Assembly (NCBI GenBank): GCA_037367405.1
Contig: JAZKJV010010527.1
Coordinates: forward strand, 1 to 64,000
Direction of reading: 5' to 3'
DNA from: Ottelia alismoides
Taxonomy: Eukaryota > Streptophyta > Magnoliopsida > Alismatales > Hydrocharitaceae
DNA length: 64,000 nucleotides
Position numbers and translations under genes: made by a program. The notes beneath the pieces were generated by a model that was not told where the DNA came from, searched no databases, and worked only from the letters and a program-made list of their open reading frames with translations. Shown here piece after piece: positions 32,886 through 45,668 of the stretch; the first letter of the stretch is position 1, and each line of letters starts with the position of its first letter.

Positions 32886-35800
32886 TGATAGATGATGAAT
32901 CCACATTTCATCATCTTTATTCTATCATTTTGGCACCAAAAACCCTAGCAAATGCCTGTAAATACCCTTAAATAGAGCATCTTAGCATCCATGCATGTGC
33001 ATTCAGATAGTGTATAAAATACTGTAATTAAAGCCAAAATTATAGAATAAATAAAGAAAGAAAAAGAATAAAATATTTTAAATATTTTATGGCCCAAAAC
33101 CCCCGAGACCGAGGCATCTTGATGAATAGGTCGACCAGGAATAAAGTAGGGGGAGATAAGGTCAGAAATACAGAGAAAATACCTATACATTCTCTTCATT
33201 CTTTAGTCATTTTGGAACCTATTTTTGGTTCCACTTTTTATTCATCAAATAAAGAAACTTTGTACATGAAAGTTGTAGATAATTTAATAAAGAAAAATAC
33301 AAAATTGATTTCACAGAAAAATAATGTACAGATGAAAAGATATGGTCTGAATAAGAATCCAGAATCCCAACTTTCCAGACCTGTATCTCACAACTGACAA
33401 CTCCAAATGCAGTGTACTCACCTTTAATTGTATATAGAATAAAATAATCTATCCAATGGTGGTGGTTTCGCATTTGGCGGAGCTACGGTTTGAAAGTTGA
33501 GTTTTGGACCCCTATTGTATACCTGTACTGAATAAAATATTCAATTTATTCTTTATTCATTATTTATTCATTTTTATATTTTTTTTATATAAGTATGAAA
33601 ATATTACTTATAATATATATGTGCATTAAAATTAAAATAAAAATGCAAAGGAAATACAAAATAAAAATACTTGAATAAAGAATACATAGGTATACTGCCT
33701 ATACATATACCTATACAAAACACTCTTAGATTTTATTTAATATACAAAATACTTTAATAAAATAAAAATATAATTAAGTGTATAAAAGTATTTCATAATT
33801 TTAGAAAATAAGAAATGAAAGTAATAAAAATAAAATACACAAAACAAAAATAAAATACTAAAATACATAGGTATTATACCTATATAGGGCTAAAAAGTTA
33901 ACTTGTAAAAATATATCTCATAAAAATAATTAAAAATCAAAATAAAATACTACATAAAATTTTAAACATTTTTTATTTTATAACTATTAATTAATTTGAC
34001 CTAATTCTATTTTTTATCGATTTTACAAATGAATTTTTCAGGGTTTTTTCTGGTTGGTCCACGTGGACCAACCAGGAGGGGTCAACAGTTGACCGCGGTT
34101 AACTGGACGCCCTACCCCCTGTAGCTTTGTCAGAGGCTCATTTTTGGGCCGTTTTCTCGATTTTTTCGAGGGCGCTTGGTGCATCATCTCGTGCTAGCGC
34201 CTTCTTGACTTTTGTTCGTCGATGATCGAGGAGGCTCGCCCATATCTCTCCTCGGGCCAAGGATCACTAAGGCGCTCCAGAATCGTCGATCTTCGAGCTA
34301 CTGCAACTCGAGGTCAAACCAAATATAACGAGCCCCCATCTTTCCTTTTGATTTTGAACAACTTCGGTCCACCCTTCCTTGCTCTTCTTGTGCTCCAAGC
34401 ACTCGTGGAGGTGACAGCTCCCACGCCGTGCGTTCAGCCAGGGCAGAGGAAGTCGGAGGCGCTTCCACCACCTCCCGCAAAGTCGTCGGTCGAGGTACTT
34501 TTTCCCCTCTGGCTTCGGCCATTGAGGGCCCTTCCCCCTTTTTATTTCTCGCGCATTAGCTTAGTCTTAGGCTTAGGAACATTAACCCTCAAGAAATTTC
34601 GAGTTTCATCGTCTCCCTCGCCAAATCGCATCCCTTCGCCGGAACGCATCTCCGGCCACCCATCGCCACTCCGCCACTCGCTTCTATTAGGTCCACCCAA
34701 GGTCCAGGCAATTTGCCCTGGACCTCCTAACTATTTTTGCAGGGTCAAAGGACGTTGACTCGCGCCTGGGCGCATTTTTGATGCTCGCCGGAGCTCAGCT
34801 GAGCTCCCTAGCTCCGCCGATCACCTGTGAGCACTACGGCCATCGCCGTGCCCTTTTGGTGCCCCCAGGAGATAGAGAAGGCCCCCAGGAAGCTCCAGCC
34901 GCATTTTGAAGCCAAGAAGCCCGCCGGAGACGGAGCTTAACCTCGGAGAACCTCGGCTCGCCGGAGCTCGTCGCTGTTCTTGCTCCGGCCTTTGCCACCG
35001 TCGGATCGAGGTGGAGTTCCAGATCGCGCATCGACCGTCGGATCCTCCGCGCCCAGCCACCGTTGGATCTCATTCTGAGATCTAATCTCAGACGTCGAAG
35101 CGAACCGTCATCGGCCGTCCCCGTGCTGCCACGTGGATAAGTGGCACGTTCCCTGCCGCTGGATCGCGCTCAGCTGCCAGCCGTTGGATTCGCGCCACGC
35201 GTCACCTGCGGATCGTCCCAGCGAGGGTATTTTGCATCCCAACCCTCACACGTTTTGTATTTATATTTTAGTACTGAAACTTTTGTCTGTAGTATAATAT
35301 TTTGGTAATATTTGCAAAAAGAGCCTCGGGTTTTTAGTATTTACATATAGGTCCTCTGCCACGTCACCTCACGTGACCTGTACACGTGAGGTGCGGGTTT
35401 TTTGCATCGGGACCCTCGGCTTTGTTTGTATTTTATTTTAGTACCAAAACTGTGACATCACGTGTTAATTTTTTGGATATATTGCAAGTAAGCCCCCCAG
35501 GGTTTGGAATATTGCATTTTAGTCCTCGCTAGGCGCGTGCAAGTCACGCGCCCTGGTGGGAAAATTGCTAGGATACCCAGGCGGGTTTTGTAATTGTATT
35601 TTGGTGCTATAAATTGAATATTCAGTTCAAACTTTTGTCGAAATTTGCATGTATGCCCCTGGATGTTTGAGAAATTGCACATATACCCCTGCCAGGCCTG
35701 TTTATTGATTGGATGCTTGATGTAATTATTTGACCTATCATTTTAAGCCCATAAATTCCACAAAAATAGGGTTAAGCTCCTGGATACTTGTATTTTGACG

Positions 35801-36775
35801 TCCTAATTTTAGTTTTTGATTTTATTCCATTTTTACATTTTTTAAAAATCAAAAACATGCTTTTTCTCTACTGTCTAGCTTAGAAAATGACAAAAAAATA
35901 TTAAAACACTTCAAAAAATTCCAAAAAAATTACTAGTGTCTATTTTATCATATTTTAGTGTCAGTCCAAAAAAAATCTCAAAAGAAAAACAGTAAAAATT
36001 TAAAAACACTCTAAAACGTCAAAAAAATATATAAAATCAAAGAAAAATCCAAAAAATATAAACTCAAGTCCTGTTTGTTCTCTATTTTATTCTCTTTATT
36101 TGAAAATTAGTGTGAAAAGTTTTGGTTGCTGTTTGCTAATTTTAACTTCCATTTTATTCACAGCCAACACTTATTTCACTGTTTTGTTTTATTTCAGTCT
36201 TTAAAAATACCAAAAACACCTTGAAAAATCCCCAAAAATCACAAAAACAATAGAAAATCCTAAAAATATTAAAAACATTTTATTTCTGAATTTTTGGATA
36301 TTTTTGCATATTTTTATAAATATTTTATCTTGCCTTTCATTACGTTGTCTTTATTTTCCAATATTGAAAAAATTTTAAAAAAATAATATATATAAAATAT
36401 AAAATTATAAAAATCAGAAATTAAAAATCAAAATATAAAATTAAAAATTAAATTAAAATAAAAAAAAATAAAAATTAAAAACCCACAAAAATCTCCTTTG
36501 ATTACTTGCTTAGTGTAGACACTTGACACACACAATCACTTGTGCACAAATTTTTGAATTACCCTGTTTGCTCCCTGTGTTCGAACTCTCTGCATACTTG
36601 TCACTATACACCATTTGTGCAGAGTTAAAAATAAATTTTAACTCCACATTATTTCTAATTTATTGATCTCTAGTGTGGGTTAATTGTTGATTTTAGTTCA
36701 GAGTTCATCGTGAGTCGTCACAGCGACGGTCGTCTCCGCCTTGTGTGAGACACCACTTTTAGACTCCGTGAATTT
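32886..36775 (+). repeat. Type B LTR in plus orientation (left half of composite)
   Basis: It begins TGATAGATGATGAATCCACATTTCATC. The canonical TGATGAATCC start is thus preceded by seven extra bases. It matches 23380 to about 27250 along its length, including the terminal block CGTCTCCGCCTTGTGTGAGACACC (36731-36754). It has no internal region, PPT or primer site next to it. It holds a 26-bp perfect palindrome at 34050-34075. Confidence 0.82.
34050..34110 (+). promoter_or_regulatory. 26-bp G-box palindrome plus W-box cluster in LTR
   Basis: The 26 bp at 34050-34075 are a perfect palindrome, with CACGTG at the centre and TTGGTC/GACCAA flanks. Right after it come GTCAAC-A-GTTGAC (about 34081-34093) and GGTTAACTGG. 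It is the counterpart of 24536-24588. The role as a regulatory site is inference from known bZIP/bHLH and WRKY targets. Confidence 0.6.
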
Positions 36776-39700
36776 TGGCTAAATCAATAGATCAACTGAA
36801 CGACTAAGGTAAAGTGTCTAAATGATCGTCGCGACCTCAGTCACTCAGATAGGTCAATCAAGAAAAATAGACCACCAATCAAAAATCAACTCGAAAGCAC
36901 GAAAGCAGTCTCGCTATTAATTTAACCTGGTATAGCGACCAGGGTCGAACACAAGGAGCACGGGTTGGCCTCGCAGCCTACGAAGTAGTCAAAAAGGAAA
37001 TAAAAGAAAAGAAAAATGTATTTTTGGTGGTTTTTAATTATTTTATATTTTCTTGGATTTTTAATGTGTTAAGAAAATAAAGGAAACAACAAAACAACAC
37101 ACTTCAACAATTTATTATATGCACTAAAAATCAACCAAAAATTCTAACAAAAATATTTTTATGTGTTTTATAATTTTTACTGTTTTTGGTGAATTTTTGG
37201 GAATTTTCTGATGTTTATTTAATTTTCTAAAAATAAAACAAGGACTGAAATCAGAGGTACTGTCCAGCCAAGCTAAAAGGACCTAGATAAAATATCTAGA
37301 AGCCCCAAATTAGCTGGGAGGTATCCGTGTATAGAGAATAAAACAAGGAAAATTTAGGCACCTAAATTTTTATTTTTGGATTTTTAATTTATTTATTATA
37401 ATTTTTATAAGATTTTGAGTGTTTTGCAATTTTTAGGTGTTTTAAGCAATGAAAAATAGCTAAAATTGGCTAGAAAATCAAGCTAAACAAACAGTAAGTA
37501 ATTTTTTTGTAATTTTTAGATGAATTTTAATATTTTTTTGTGATTTTTAAAGTTAGACAGTAACGAAATTAGATGTTTTTTAATTTTTAAAAATATCAAA
37601 ATAAGACAAAAATGTCTCCAAAATTTATAGAAAATTTTATATCATGGCAGGAGCCATGTGTCCAATTTTCATTAAATTTGGAGGTGATTTGCTATTTTAT
37701 TCAAAAATAAAGAGGGGGCACTTTGCACAGGGACCTATGTGCAAATACCCGAAGTTCTGGGGGGTCTGGTGCAAATAACCCAGGTCAACATGTACGTCGC
37801 ACGCGCTCGAGGCACACAAGGACCCAAATGTAAGAGAAACTAAGTCTCTGGACTATTTGGTAACATGTACCAAAAGTCCGAGGGCTTATCTGCAAATAAC
37901 CCAAAAATATCCGCACATGCTCAATAGAAATACACACAGGGGTATAAATGCAATATCTCAAAAGATTTCATTCATTACTTAACAACTCAGAACTACAGGA
38001 TAGAAAGTGCAAATACACCAGAAAACCACGTGACGAAGCACGTGTCACATCACACACAGGGGCATATATGCGAATAAACTCAAGCACAAGGGTCTCTATG
38101 CAATTTCACCAAAAACTAAACAACTACACTACGTATTTACAAGACTAATTACTAAATAAAATAAAAGAGGGGGCCTAAGGGTAATTTACCCTTTATTAAT
38201 GGAGCCGCTGGATGGATGCCACGTGGAGCATCTGACGGTGGCTGACGACGGGCACTCCACAGCTAAGCTCCTGGGGCGAATCCGACGGCGGGGGTTTTGC
38301 CACGTGGGGGATCGAACGGTGAAGGGAGCAGGTGGCTAACCCTCGTGCATCGGACGGTCCTGATCACCTCTCCAAGATCTGACGGTGGCTGCTCCTCCGG
38401 GAATGAACGGCCCAGATGAAAACTGGAGGTCGAGGATGATTGGACGGTCGGGGAGGATATCGGAAGAACAGTTGGCCGGCGAAGTTTGCTGGCCCAAGGT
38501 ACACGCTCCTGACCTCCCCTGCTGCGCCTGAAGATCGGAGAAGCTCCGGCGTAACGCTCCGCAGCTGCTGGTGCCCTCCGATGGCCCAGCCGAGCTCTGG
38601 AGAGCTCTGGCGAGGTCGGCGGAGATGACGCTCCTGGACCTGATGGTCCAAGCCCTCAGATGGGCTTGGAAGTACCTGCAAAGCAAACCAGGAGACTCGC
38701 GGGTCGAGGGCAAACTGCCTCGACCCGGTTAGGCGGGGTGACGGTGAACGGAGGGTCGAGATGGGTGAGCTCCGGCGAAGGTGGGGACGGTGGAGCTCGA
38801 ATCCCAGCTCCTGTGCGAGCTGGGTTGGATGGAGATATGGAGAAGGTGCGCGGGAGGAAGGCGGAGGCTATGGCGGAGCCTGATGATCGAATGGATGTCG
38901 GATGTGGACGGAATCGACGATGAACGACGGCGGAGCGAAAGGGGGGTAATTGAAAATTAGCGAAAAAGAAAAGACTACGGGGCTACCAGGGTGGACGATG
39001 AGACTGGGGGTGAGCTGGCGGTGCTCTGGGTCGTCACCTCAAGGAGCGTCTCCCTCCGAGGCTCGAGCTCTGGCTCTGGACGGAGCAAGGCGGCGATACT
39101 CGCCGGATCAGTGGAATCCGGTCCCTCTCCTCGCTTCAACAGCACGGGAAGCAAGCTGTCACTCTCACTCACGCGCTGGAGCTCACTGGGGGTGGAAGCG
39201 AATGGCCAAAGATAGGAAATGAAGGTGGCGGAGCTCGGCTTAAGTACGCTGGAGGGTCCGGGAAGAAGGGCGCGGGTAGGGCGTGCTGGAGCGCGGATCC
39301 CGATGCGGTAGCTCCGGCGAGGACCTCGGATATGTCAGGAAGGAATCGGACCCGGGGCTTAGGTGATAGGGAGTTGTGTTTAGGCGCGGAATTAGGGAGA
39401 AATCGGGTCGGGCGCCTAAGCCCGTGGGAAGTGGTCCTGGGGGGGGGGGGGGCAGTTGACCGGCCGGTCAACAGTCCCCAGGGCCAATGGGTAGCTGCCA
39501 CGTGGATAAGATTTGGAAGTGAAATTAAAGGTATTAAATGGCCGAATTAGTAAAAAGTTAAAATATGAAATATTTTTATTTTATTTTTTTCTATTTTTTT
39601 AGTGATTTTTAATTAATTTTTCAAAATAAAAATAAGGTATGTACATAGTAGGGTTAGATATAGGTATATATACAATATATAGGTTTTTAGTTTTTGATTT

Positions 39701-40420
39701 TTAATTATTATTTTTATACAATTTTATTCCCATTTTATATTTTATTTATTTATATTATAAATAGAGGAATAAAAAGACATTTTTATTTTATTTTTATTAT
39801 TTATGTACATAGGTGAAATAAATAGGTATGTACACATATATACATGGTATATTTACAATATATTTTTGTGTTTTTAATTTTGTTATTTTTATTTTGTTTT
39901 TGTTTTAATTGTTTTTATTTTATTTATTCAAAAATTTTGGAAATTAATTTTATTTATTTATAAGGCTAAATAAATATAAAGGTGGGTGGTCTATATACAT
40001 GGTGAGTGATGTTTTTATCTTCTTTTTTATTTTTATATTTTTATCTTGATTTTGTATTTAGAAATATTTACAAATATTTACAAGCCAATTTAAGTCTATT
40101 TTTGTGAGGAAAATACTTTTATTTATTTACATAGATATTTACACACATGAGCCCCTATCTCCCTCTACTTTGGCTTTTATGCGGTCAGGCCCATGCTGAG
40201 CCCTCCCTTGGGTTAGGTTGCTCAATATTTATTCTAAATATTTCCCTCTTTTTCTTTTTAACCTTTATTCTTTTATTTTTGCACAAAAACATGTTAATTA
40301 TAGATTTTTACACAATGCATGCTTTTGGTAATTATTTCTATTTACAACTATATACATGCATTTGCAAAGGTTTTTGTAGCTAAAATATAAGAATAAAGAG
40401 TGATGAATGAGTATTCATCA
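36776..40420 (-). repeat. Type A LTR in minus orientation (right half of composite)
   Basis: On the minus strand it starts TGATGAATACTCATTCATCAC at 40420 and ends near GATTTAGCCA at 36776. It matches 1266-4989 along its length. It sits tail to tail with the type B LTR, so both outer ends are LTR starts. A perfect 18-bp palindrome GTTGACCGGCCGGTCAAC lies at 39455-39472, and a 14-G run at 39439-39452. CCACGTGG follows at 39498-39505. Confidence 0.82.
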
Positions 40421-40425
40421 GCGAG
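40421..40425. repeat. Target-site duplication GCGAG (right)
   Basis: Second copy of 32881-32885. The LINE reading frame continues directly after it. Confidence 0.85.
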
Positions 40426-40937
40426 TTGAGAAGTGGTGGAGCGGGGACAACTGATCTCGACCTTTGCAAGGATATGAAGATTATACAGGCATGCATGATA
40501 TCAAGTAGGATCAAAGTTTTCCTATGGTGCCTGAGGAAAAATAAGCTATGTGACAAGGTGAGGAGGGCAAAAATCTTGGGGACTCAGGATGTGAGTTGCG
40601 ATAGATGCGGTGAACAGATGGAGAACACAAAACATCTTTTCTTCATGTGCGAGACTTCGGTGAAGGTCTGGAGGGAGATGGCTATCCCGTGGTTAGATGT
40701 GAACGGGTCGATAAACTTCTAGGAGGCAATAAGGAAGGTGGGAGGAAAGCTCCTCGGACGTCTCAAAACCTCAGTGCTTTGGACAATCTGGTTAGCAAGG
40801 AACAAGCTCATTTTTAAGAATTGGAATTTTTATTCAGAAAATGTTGTTTCACATTGTAGGGCTCTACCGAGTTTCTGGGAGTCTAGATAACTTATGATGT
40901 AATCCCTCTCTTTAATGATATAATATTTTAGCGGTGA
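40426..40937 (+). pseudogene. LINE zinc-binding domain, right fragment
   Basis: It resumes the LINE frame with DLDLCKDMKIIQACM, KVFLWCLRKNKLCDKVRR and the zinc block CDRCGEQMENTKHLFFMC (40597-40650). A VWREMAIPWL block follows. TAG lies at 40720-40722; weak similarity continues (FGRLKTSVLWTIWLARNKL type words) to the TATAATATTTTA tail. It is a close relative of the domain in the minus-strand LINE at about 30480-30740. Confidence 0.85.
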
Positions 40938-41441
40938 CTCCCACACTGGGAGATCACCATCTTTAGCATACAAAATGTGACAACAACACTAGAGTATAAA
41001 AACAAAATCATATGAATCGACAGGCGTACGCGAATATAACCAAAACCACATAACAATTATAGATCAACAGTATACCAGATGGTTACAAAAATTAAATCAA
41101 AATCAAAACTAAGCACAACTGAAGCTAACCATTATAATGATCCGAAAGATGGATTATATTATATTGAACGATCTGGTTATATATACAAAGGAAGGCATCA
41201 ACGACTACTACAAAATTGACCTCAGGTCATGATTAATTTTAATGCATGTTCGCATGTACTACGATGTTAAAGATATAATAACAAGTATTATCTGTTGCCA
41301 AATTATATCTTGCCCTTGTACTTAGCAGCAAACATCATATTCACCGTTAAAGGCTCATATAACAATGATTTTTAATTTCATTGAGTTATTCTTTAATATA
41401 AGTATTTTTTTGTCATATATACTAACGACTATATTAAAAGG
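40938..41441. other. Unassigned AT-rich sequence
   Basis: I see no credible gene, repeat or RNA in this stretch. Confidence 0.4.
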
Positions 41442-41679
41442 GATTTTTACCCGGCAGATCCTATAAACTTTGTCAATTACCTCTAGGACCTTTGAAACAA
41501 CATAATTCCTCCCTCGACCCCGTAAACTTGCCAACTCTTACCCCATGAACCCTCCAGGTAATCTGTTTGAAGCCCGTGGGGGTTCTTGGAGTAATTTTTA
41601 AGGTCGATGGGGTAATTACGTTGTGCAAAAGGTCGTAGAGGTAATTTAAAAAGTTTATAGGGTCTGCCGGGTAAACATC
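41442..41679. mobile_element. MITE with ~60-bp terminal inverted repeats
   Basis: About 238 bp, beginning GATTTTTACCCGGCAGATCC and ending in the complement of GATGTTTACCCGGCAGACCC. The inverted similarity runs about 60 bp inward (AATTACCTCTA.GACCTTT...AACATAATT). No coding capacity. Flanks CTATATTAAAA on the left and ACTATTAAAA on the right look like a decayed 9-10 bp target duplication, which would suit a Mutator-type element. The family is not certain. Confidence 0.75.
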
Positions 41680-44589
41680 ACTATTAAAAAAATCAATAAA
41701 TAACTGTTGTCATATTATTCGTTACGAGGAATACATCAATGAGTACAATATTTTTTGGGAATTTAAAAAATCCAGCAACATATAATAAACACTGTTATAA
41801 ATTTAACTGTAAAAGATATAACAATGAATATTAAGTTATTTGCTGCTTTGTTTGATCGTACTTTCAAAGCTCTTATCACCACAGTCAAGAGTATCTCTCT
41901 CAGTTGCCGTCTTGCTTTCTCACAAGCTCTGAAGACACCTTTACACCAAGTTATCGCAGGGCTGTGATCCATATCCGCTTGGGTGAGATTGTTACTTATT
42001 CCTCGTTGCATACTACGGGTTTTCAAGCCTATGAATAGGCAGGATAGAAGATCTAGCAACATAAAATCTTTGCAACAACGACTTATTCTGAGCTCACTGA
42101 CTACATGGGGCAGTGTAGATGGTTTCACCAAGCTAGTGGATGATATTTTGAAAGGTGGTACACCTGTGACGTTTGGCCTTAATCAGAACAATTCCTTAGA
42201 AGAGAATCAACACTCGACATTAGGCAATGCCTTCGTAAAGTGTCAGATGGATACTTTTCAGCAGCCTTAATGGTTTTATGCTCTTCAGGAGTGGCTCCTT
42301 ATAACGAAGATACTATGAAAGATTTAGAGGCCGAACATGCGTATAAGTCGCTTCCTTCCTTGCCAGGTATCTTGGTTTCAGAGACTCCTCTTACAGCTGA
42401 TACAGATGTTATTTTACATTCTATTAAATCCTTTCCTAAAGGGACATCATGTGGCAGAGATGGGCTGAAAGCTCAATACCTTTTAGACGCCCTTAGTGGG
42501 GAGGGGTCTGCCATTGCCACTGATCTCTTACGGGTGATCGCCATGGTGGTTAAGTTATGGCTATGCGGGAGATACCCCTTGAGTTTGACTGAGTTTGTAG
42601 CCTCTGCATCTCTTACTCCACTACTCAAACCTGACAATGGCATACGCCCTATTGCAGTGGGCACTATCAGGAGACGCCTAGTATCTAAGGTTGCTATGAA
42701 AGTGGTCGGCAAAGAGATGTCTAAGTATCTCAATGACTTTCAATTTGGGGTTGGTGTATCTGGAGGAGCAGAAGCCATTTTACACAGCACCAATCGGCTT
42801 TTGAGCAAGCTTCATGGTGATGGATCTATCTCTATGCTCACTGTAGATTTTGTCCAATGCTTTCAACATGATAGATAGATCTTCGATGCTCTGTGAAGTT
42901 AGAAGGCGATGTCCATCTATTTCTTCATGGGTGGAGTTTCTGTATGCTTAGGCTGCCAGACTATATATTGGAGACAATCATATTTGGTCAACCACCAGAG
43001 TGCAGCAAGGTGATCCCCTCGGTCCACTTCTTTTTCTCTTGCATTGCACCCGCTTATTCATGAGATTAGAGACAACTCTAAACTCCTTCTCCATTCTTGG
43101 TATCTTGATGACGGGATTATCATCGGGGACACATTATAGGTGGCCAAGGTGCTTGACATTATACAATGCAGAGGCCCTGAGTTGAGACTTGTTCTGAATA
43201 TCAAGAAAACTGAGCTTTTCGGGCCTTCATGTGATGGACAGAAGGTCCGCAAAGGATATTTCCTACTGATATTGGAAGGCCCGTGCTAGGAGTGAAACTG
43301 CTTGGAGGTGCAGTGAGCATGGACAAAGGATTTGTTGAAGACTTGGCTACAAGGAGAGCCACCAAAGCTGTTGAATTAATGAAATTACTCCCCCAGTTGG
43401 ATGATCCACAGAGTGAACTTCTTTTACTACGATCTTGTATGGGTTCAGCCAAGCTCATGTTTGGCTTAAGGACATGTCAACCCACATGCATGGAGCAAGC
43501 TGCTGTTTTTTTTGACAGAGGACTATGCGGGGCTATTGAGGACATTGTGGTTTGTGGAGGTCCTTTCTTTGGTGACCTTCAATGGCGGGTGGCATCCCTA
43601 CCAATCAAGCTCGGTAGCTTAGGACTTCACTCTGCTATTAAGGCTTCTTCACATACTTTTGTGGCTCTAGAACTCAATCTTAGGTGCTTCAAGATCACAT
43701 TTTACGAGACAGTGGGGTATGTGATATTGATTCTGATTTTTAGATGCCTTGGAGGGCCTACGTGTCAAACTCCCATCTTTAGATCTTACATGTTTTGCTA
43801 ACAAGAATGCCGTCTCCCCTAAAGCCCAAAATGCTTTGACGAGTTCTCTTTTTAGCAAAATTGTCAAAGAAATTGTGGTTGAATTTGACATGACAGCTAG
43901 ACAAAAAGCAATTTTTCGATTCTTGCAATCTGACCATGCTCGAGATTTTCTTCTAGGTATTCCTATTGATGGTCTTGGAATGCATATGTCACGTATTGAG
44001 TATCGTACTATTCTCACATATCGCCTTATGATTCCTCTATTCCAAGTAGATGAGGCATGCCCAGTATGCCACAAATCTTGCCTAGAATCCTTTCGGGAGC
44101 GTGCCGTTCATTGTCGTGAACTCTCAGATTTCAAATATATACATGATCTTGTCAGAGATGTCATCTTTGATGTTCTCAAGAAGGCAGGGGTTGCATCAAA
44201 GAAAGAAGCACCTATGAATTTTTTATCTGATCCACACGAGGGGAGATCCACACTCAGACCAGCAGATATTTTAATTTTTGGTTGGGCTGGAGGAAAACAC
44301 GCATATGTTGATTTAACCGGAGTGTCTCTGTTAGTTGGTCTAATAAAAAGTGATTTTAGTGCGGGACACGCTGCACAGAAAGCTGCCTCAGCCATAGTTG
44401 CTAAACATGAGAAGGCTTATATTGACAATCAACATGTCTTCATCCCTTTTGGGTTTGATACCTTTGGGTTCTTGGCGTCTGAAGCTGTAGAGCTCCTTAA
44501 GAGGATCCAGTAAATTATGCATAGCAATGTTATGGTTCCCAGGTCTACGGATATTGTGTTATGAAGAATTGGATTCGCCATCCAAAAGG

Positions 44590-44597
44590 GATTGACG
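44590..44597. repeat. 8-bp target-site duplication GATTGACG (left)
   Basis: Directly left of the hAT-like terminus CAGTGGCGGACC. Repeated exactly at 45661-45668. Eight bases is the hAT value. Confidence 0.92.
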
Positions 44598-45660
44598 CAG
44601 TGGCGGACCTACATATTTGACATGGGGGGCACGTGCCCCCCCTAACTTCTCAATTCCTCTTTATTTTGCCTCATTAAGAATGAAATAATATCCCATGAAT
44701 GTTTGTGCCCCCATCTATGGAGAGTTGAAAGTCGGAACTGTCGTATTCATCACGCATGTGCCCTCGATCCCTCTCGGCTTGGCTCTTGCACTTTCTCTCT
44801 AGGTTGTTGCGCCTCCCTTAAGTCCTCTCTCACGCGGTGACATCGTACCCCAGCTGCCTCTCTCTAGGACGTGTTGTGCACACCCCATTTGCTCATGGAG
44901 TCGTTGCACTGGTTGCACCAGGCAAGTGCAACTTTAGGGATTAATATCAAAGAATACATTATATATTACCATTGATTTATGTATATTTTTTTCCAAATCA
45001 GTATGTATTTAGATCCTAGATTACATTAGGATTTAATATATTAGTTTCATGTAATACATCAAATTTTTAGATTTAATGTGTGATATAGAAATCACCTAAG
45101 AATGTATGTAAGACACACAATTCAATTGTTGTATTTACGTGCAACATATGATATATGATACTATGCATATATATAATTGCACATGTGTATATATTATCAA
45201 GATATAATGTAGAAAATTATAATCTCTATAATTGTAGTCCTTGATCATCACTTTATATTTTCTCTAAGCATTCTTTTAGACGAAAGTTATTCAATTTAAT
45301 TGAATTTGTAGTAGAGGATCGTTATGTGAACAATAATTTCAAGTTGAGCATATTAATAAATTGCCATATTACAATTTTGAAAGCAAAAGAATCCACTCCA
45401 GGATGTAGTTTCGTATCTATGTTTACGTTTATGATGTACATAGAAATTATGGTGTATTTTCTCGTCTAGTCTGTAATCCTTTGGCCACAACAGGTTGTAG
45501 GCATGCATGTTTTAAATTCGTTTTATATATAAAAACATCTCTGTATATTTTTCCATGCATATGCATATTTATAGTGATTTATTTTTAGTATTATAATCTT
45601 ATTTTTTACTATTATATGTTGATGTGCTCGTCCTATTCTGCAATCCTGGGTCCGCCACTG
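44598..45660. mobile_element. Non-autonomous hAT-like element
   Basis: 1063 bp with perfect 12-bp terminal inverted repeats CAGTGGCGGACC / GGTCCGCCACTG. The 8-bp target duplication and this terminus, followed by a GGGGGGCACGTGCCCCCC run (about 44624-44641), are typical of plant hAT elements of the Tip100/TTF-type group. There is no transposase; inside is AT-rich with no ORF of interest. It interrupts the reverse transcriptase pseudogene near its last codons. Confidence 0.88.
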
Positions 45661-45668
45661 GATTGACG
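45661..45668. repeat. 8-bp target-site duplication GATTGACG (right)
   Basis: Matches 44590-44597. The pseudogene frame resumes with GCG CAT CTT after it. Confidence 0.92.

Larger units (their letters stand above)
32040..40937 (+). mobile_element. LINE (L1 type), split by an LTR composite
   Basis: A plus-strand, 5'-truncated LINE. The left part (about 32040-32885) and the right part (40426-40937) read as one frame once the insert and one GCGAG copy are removed: TAT GGC GAG then TTG AGA AGT. The left part holds the region after the RT palm and the right part the zinc-binding block. A TTTAATGATATAATATTTTA tail ends near 40932. It is a relative of the minus-strand LINE at 30298-31020. Confidence 0.85.
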
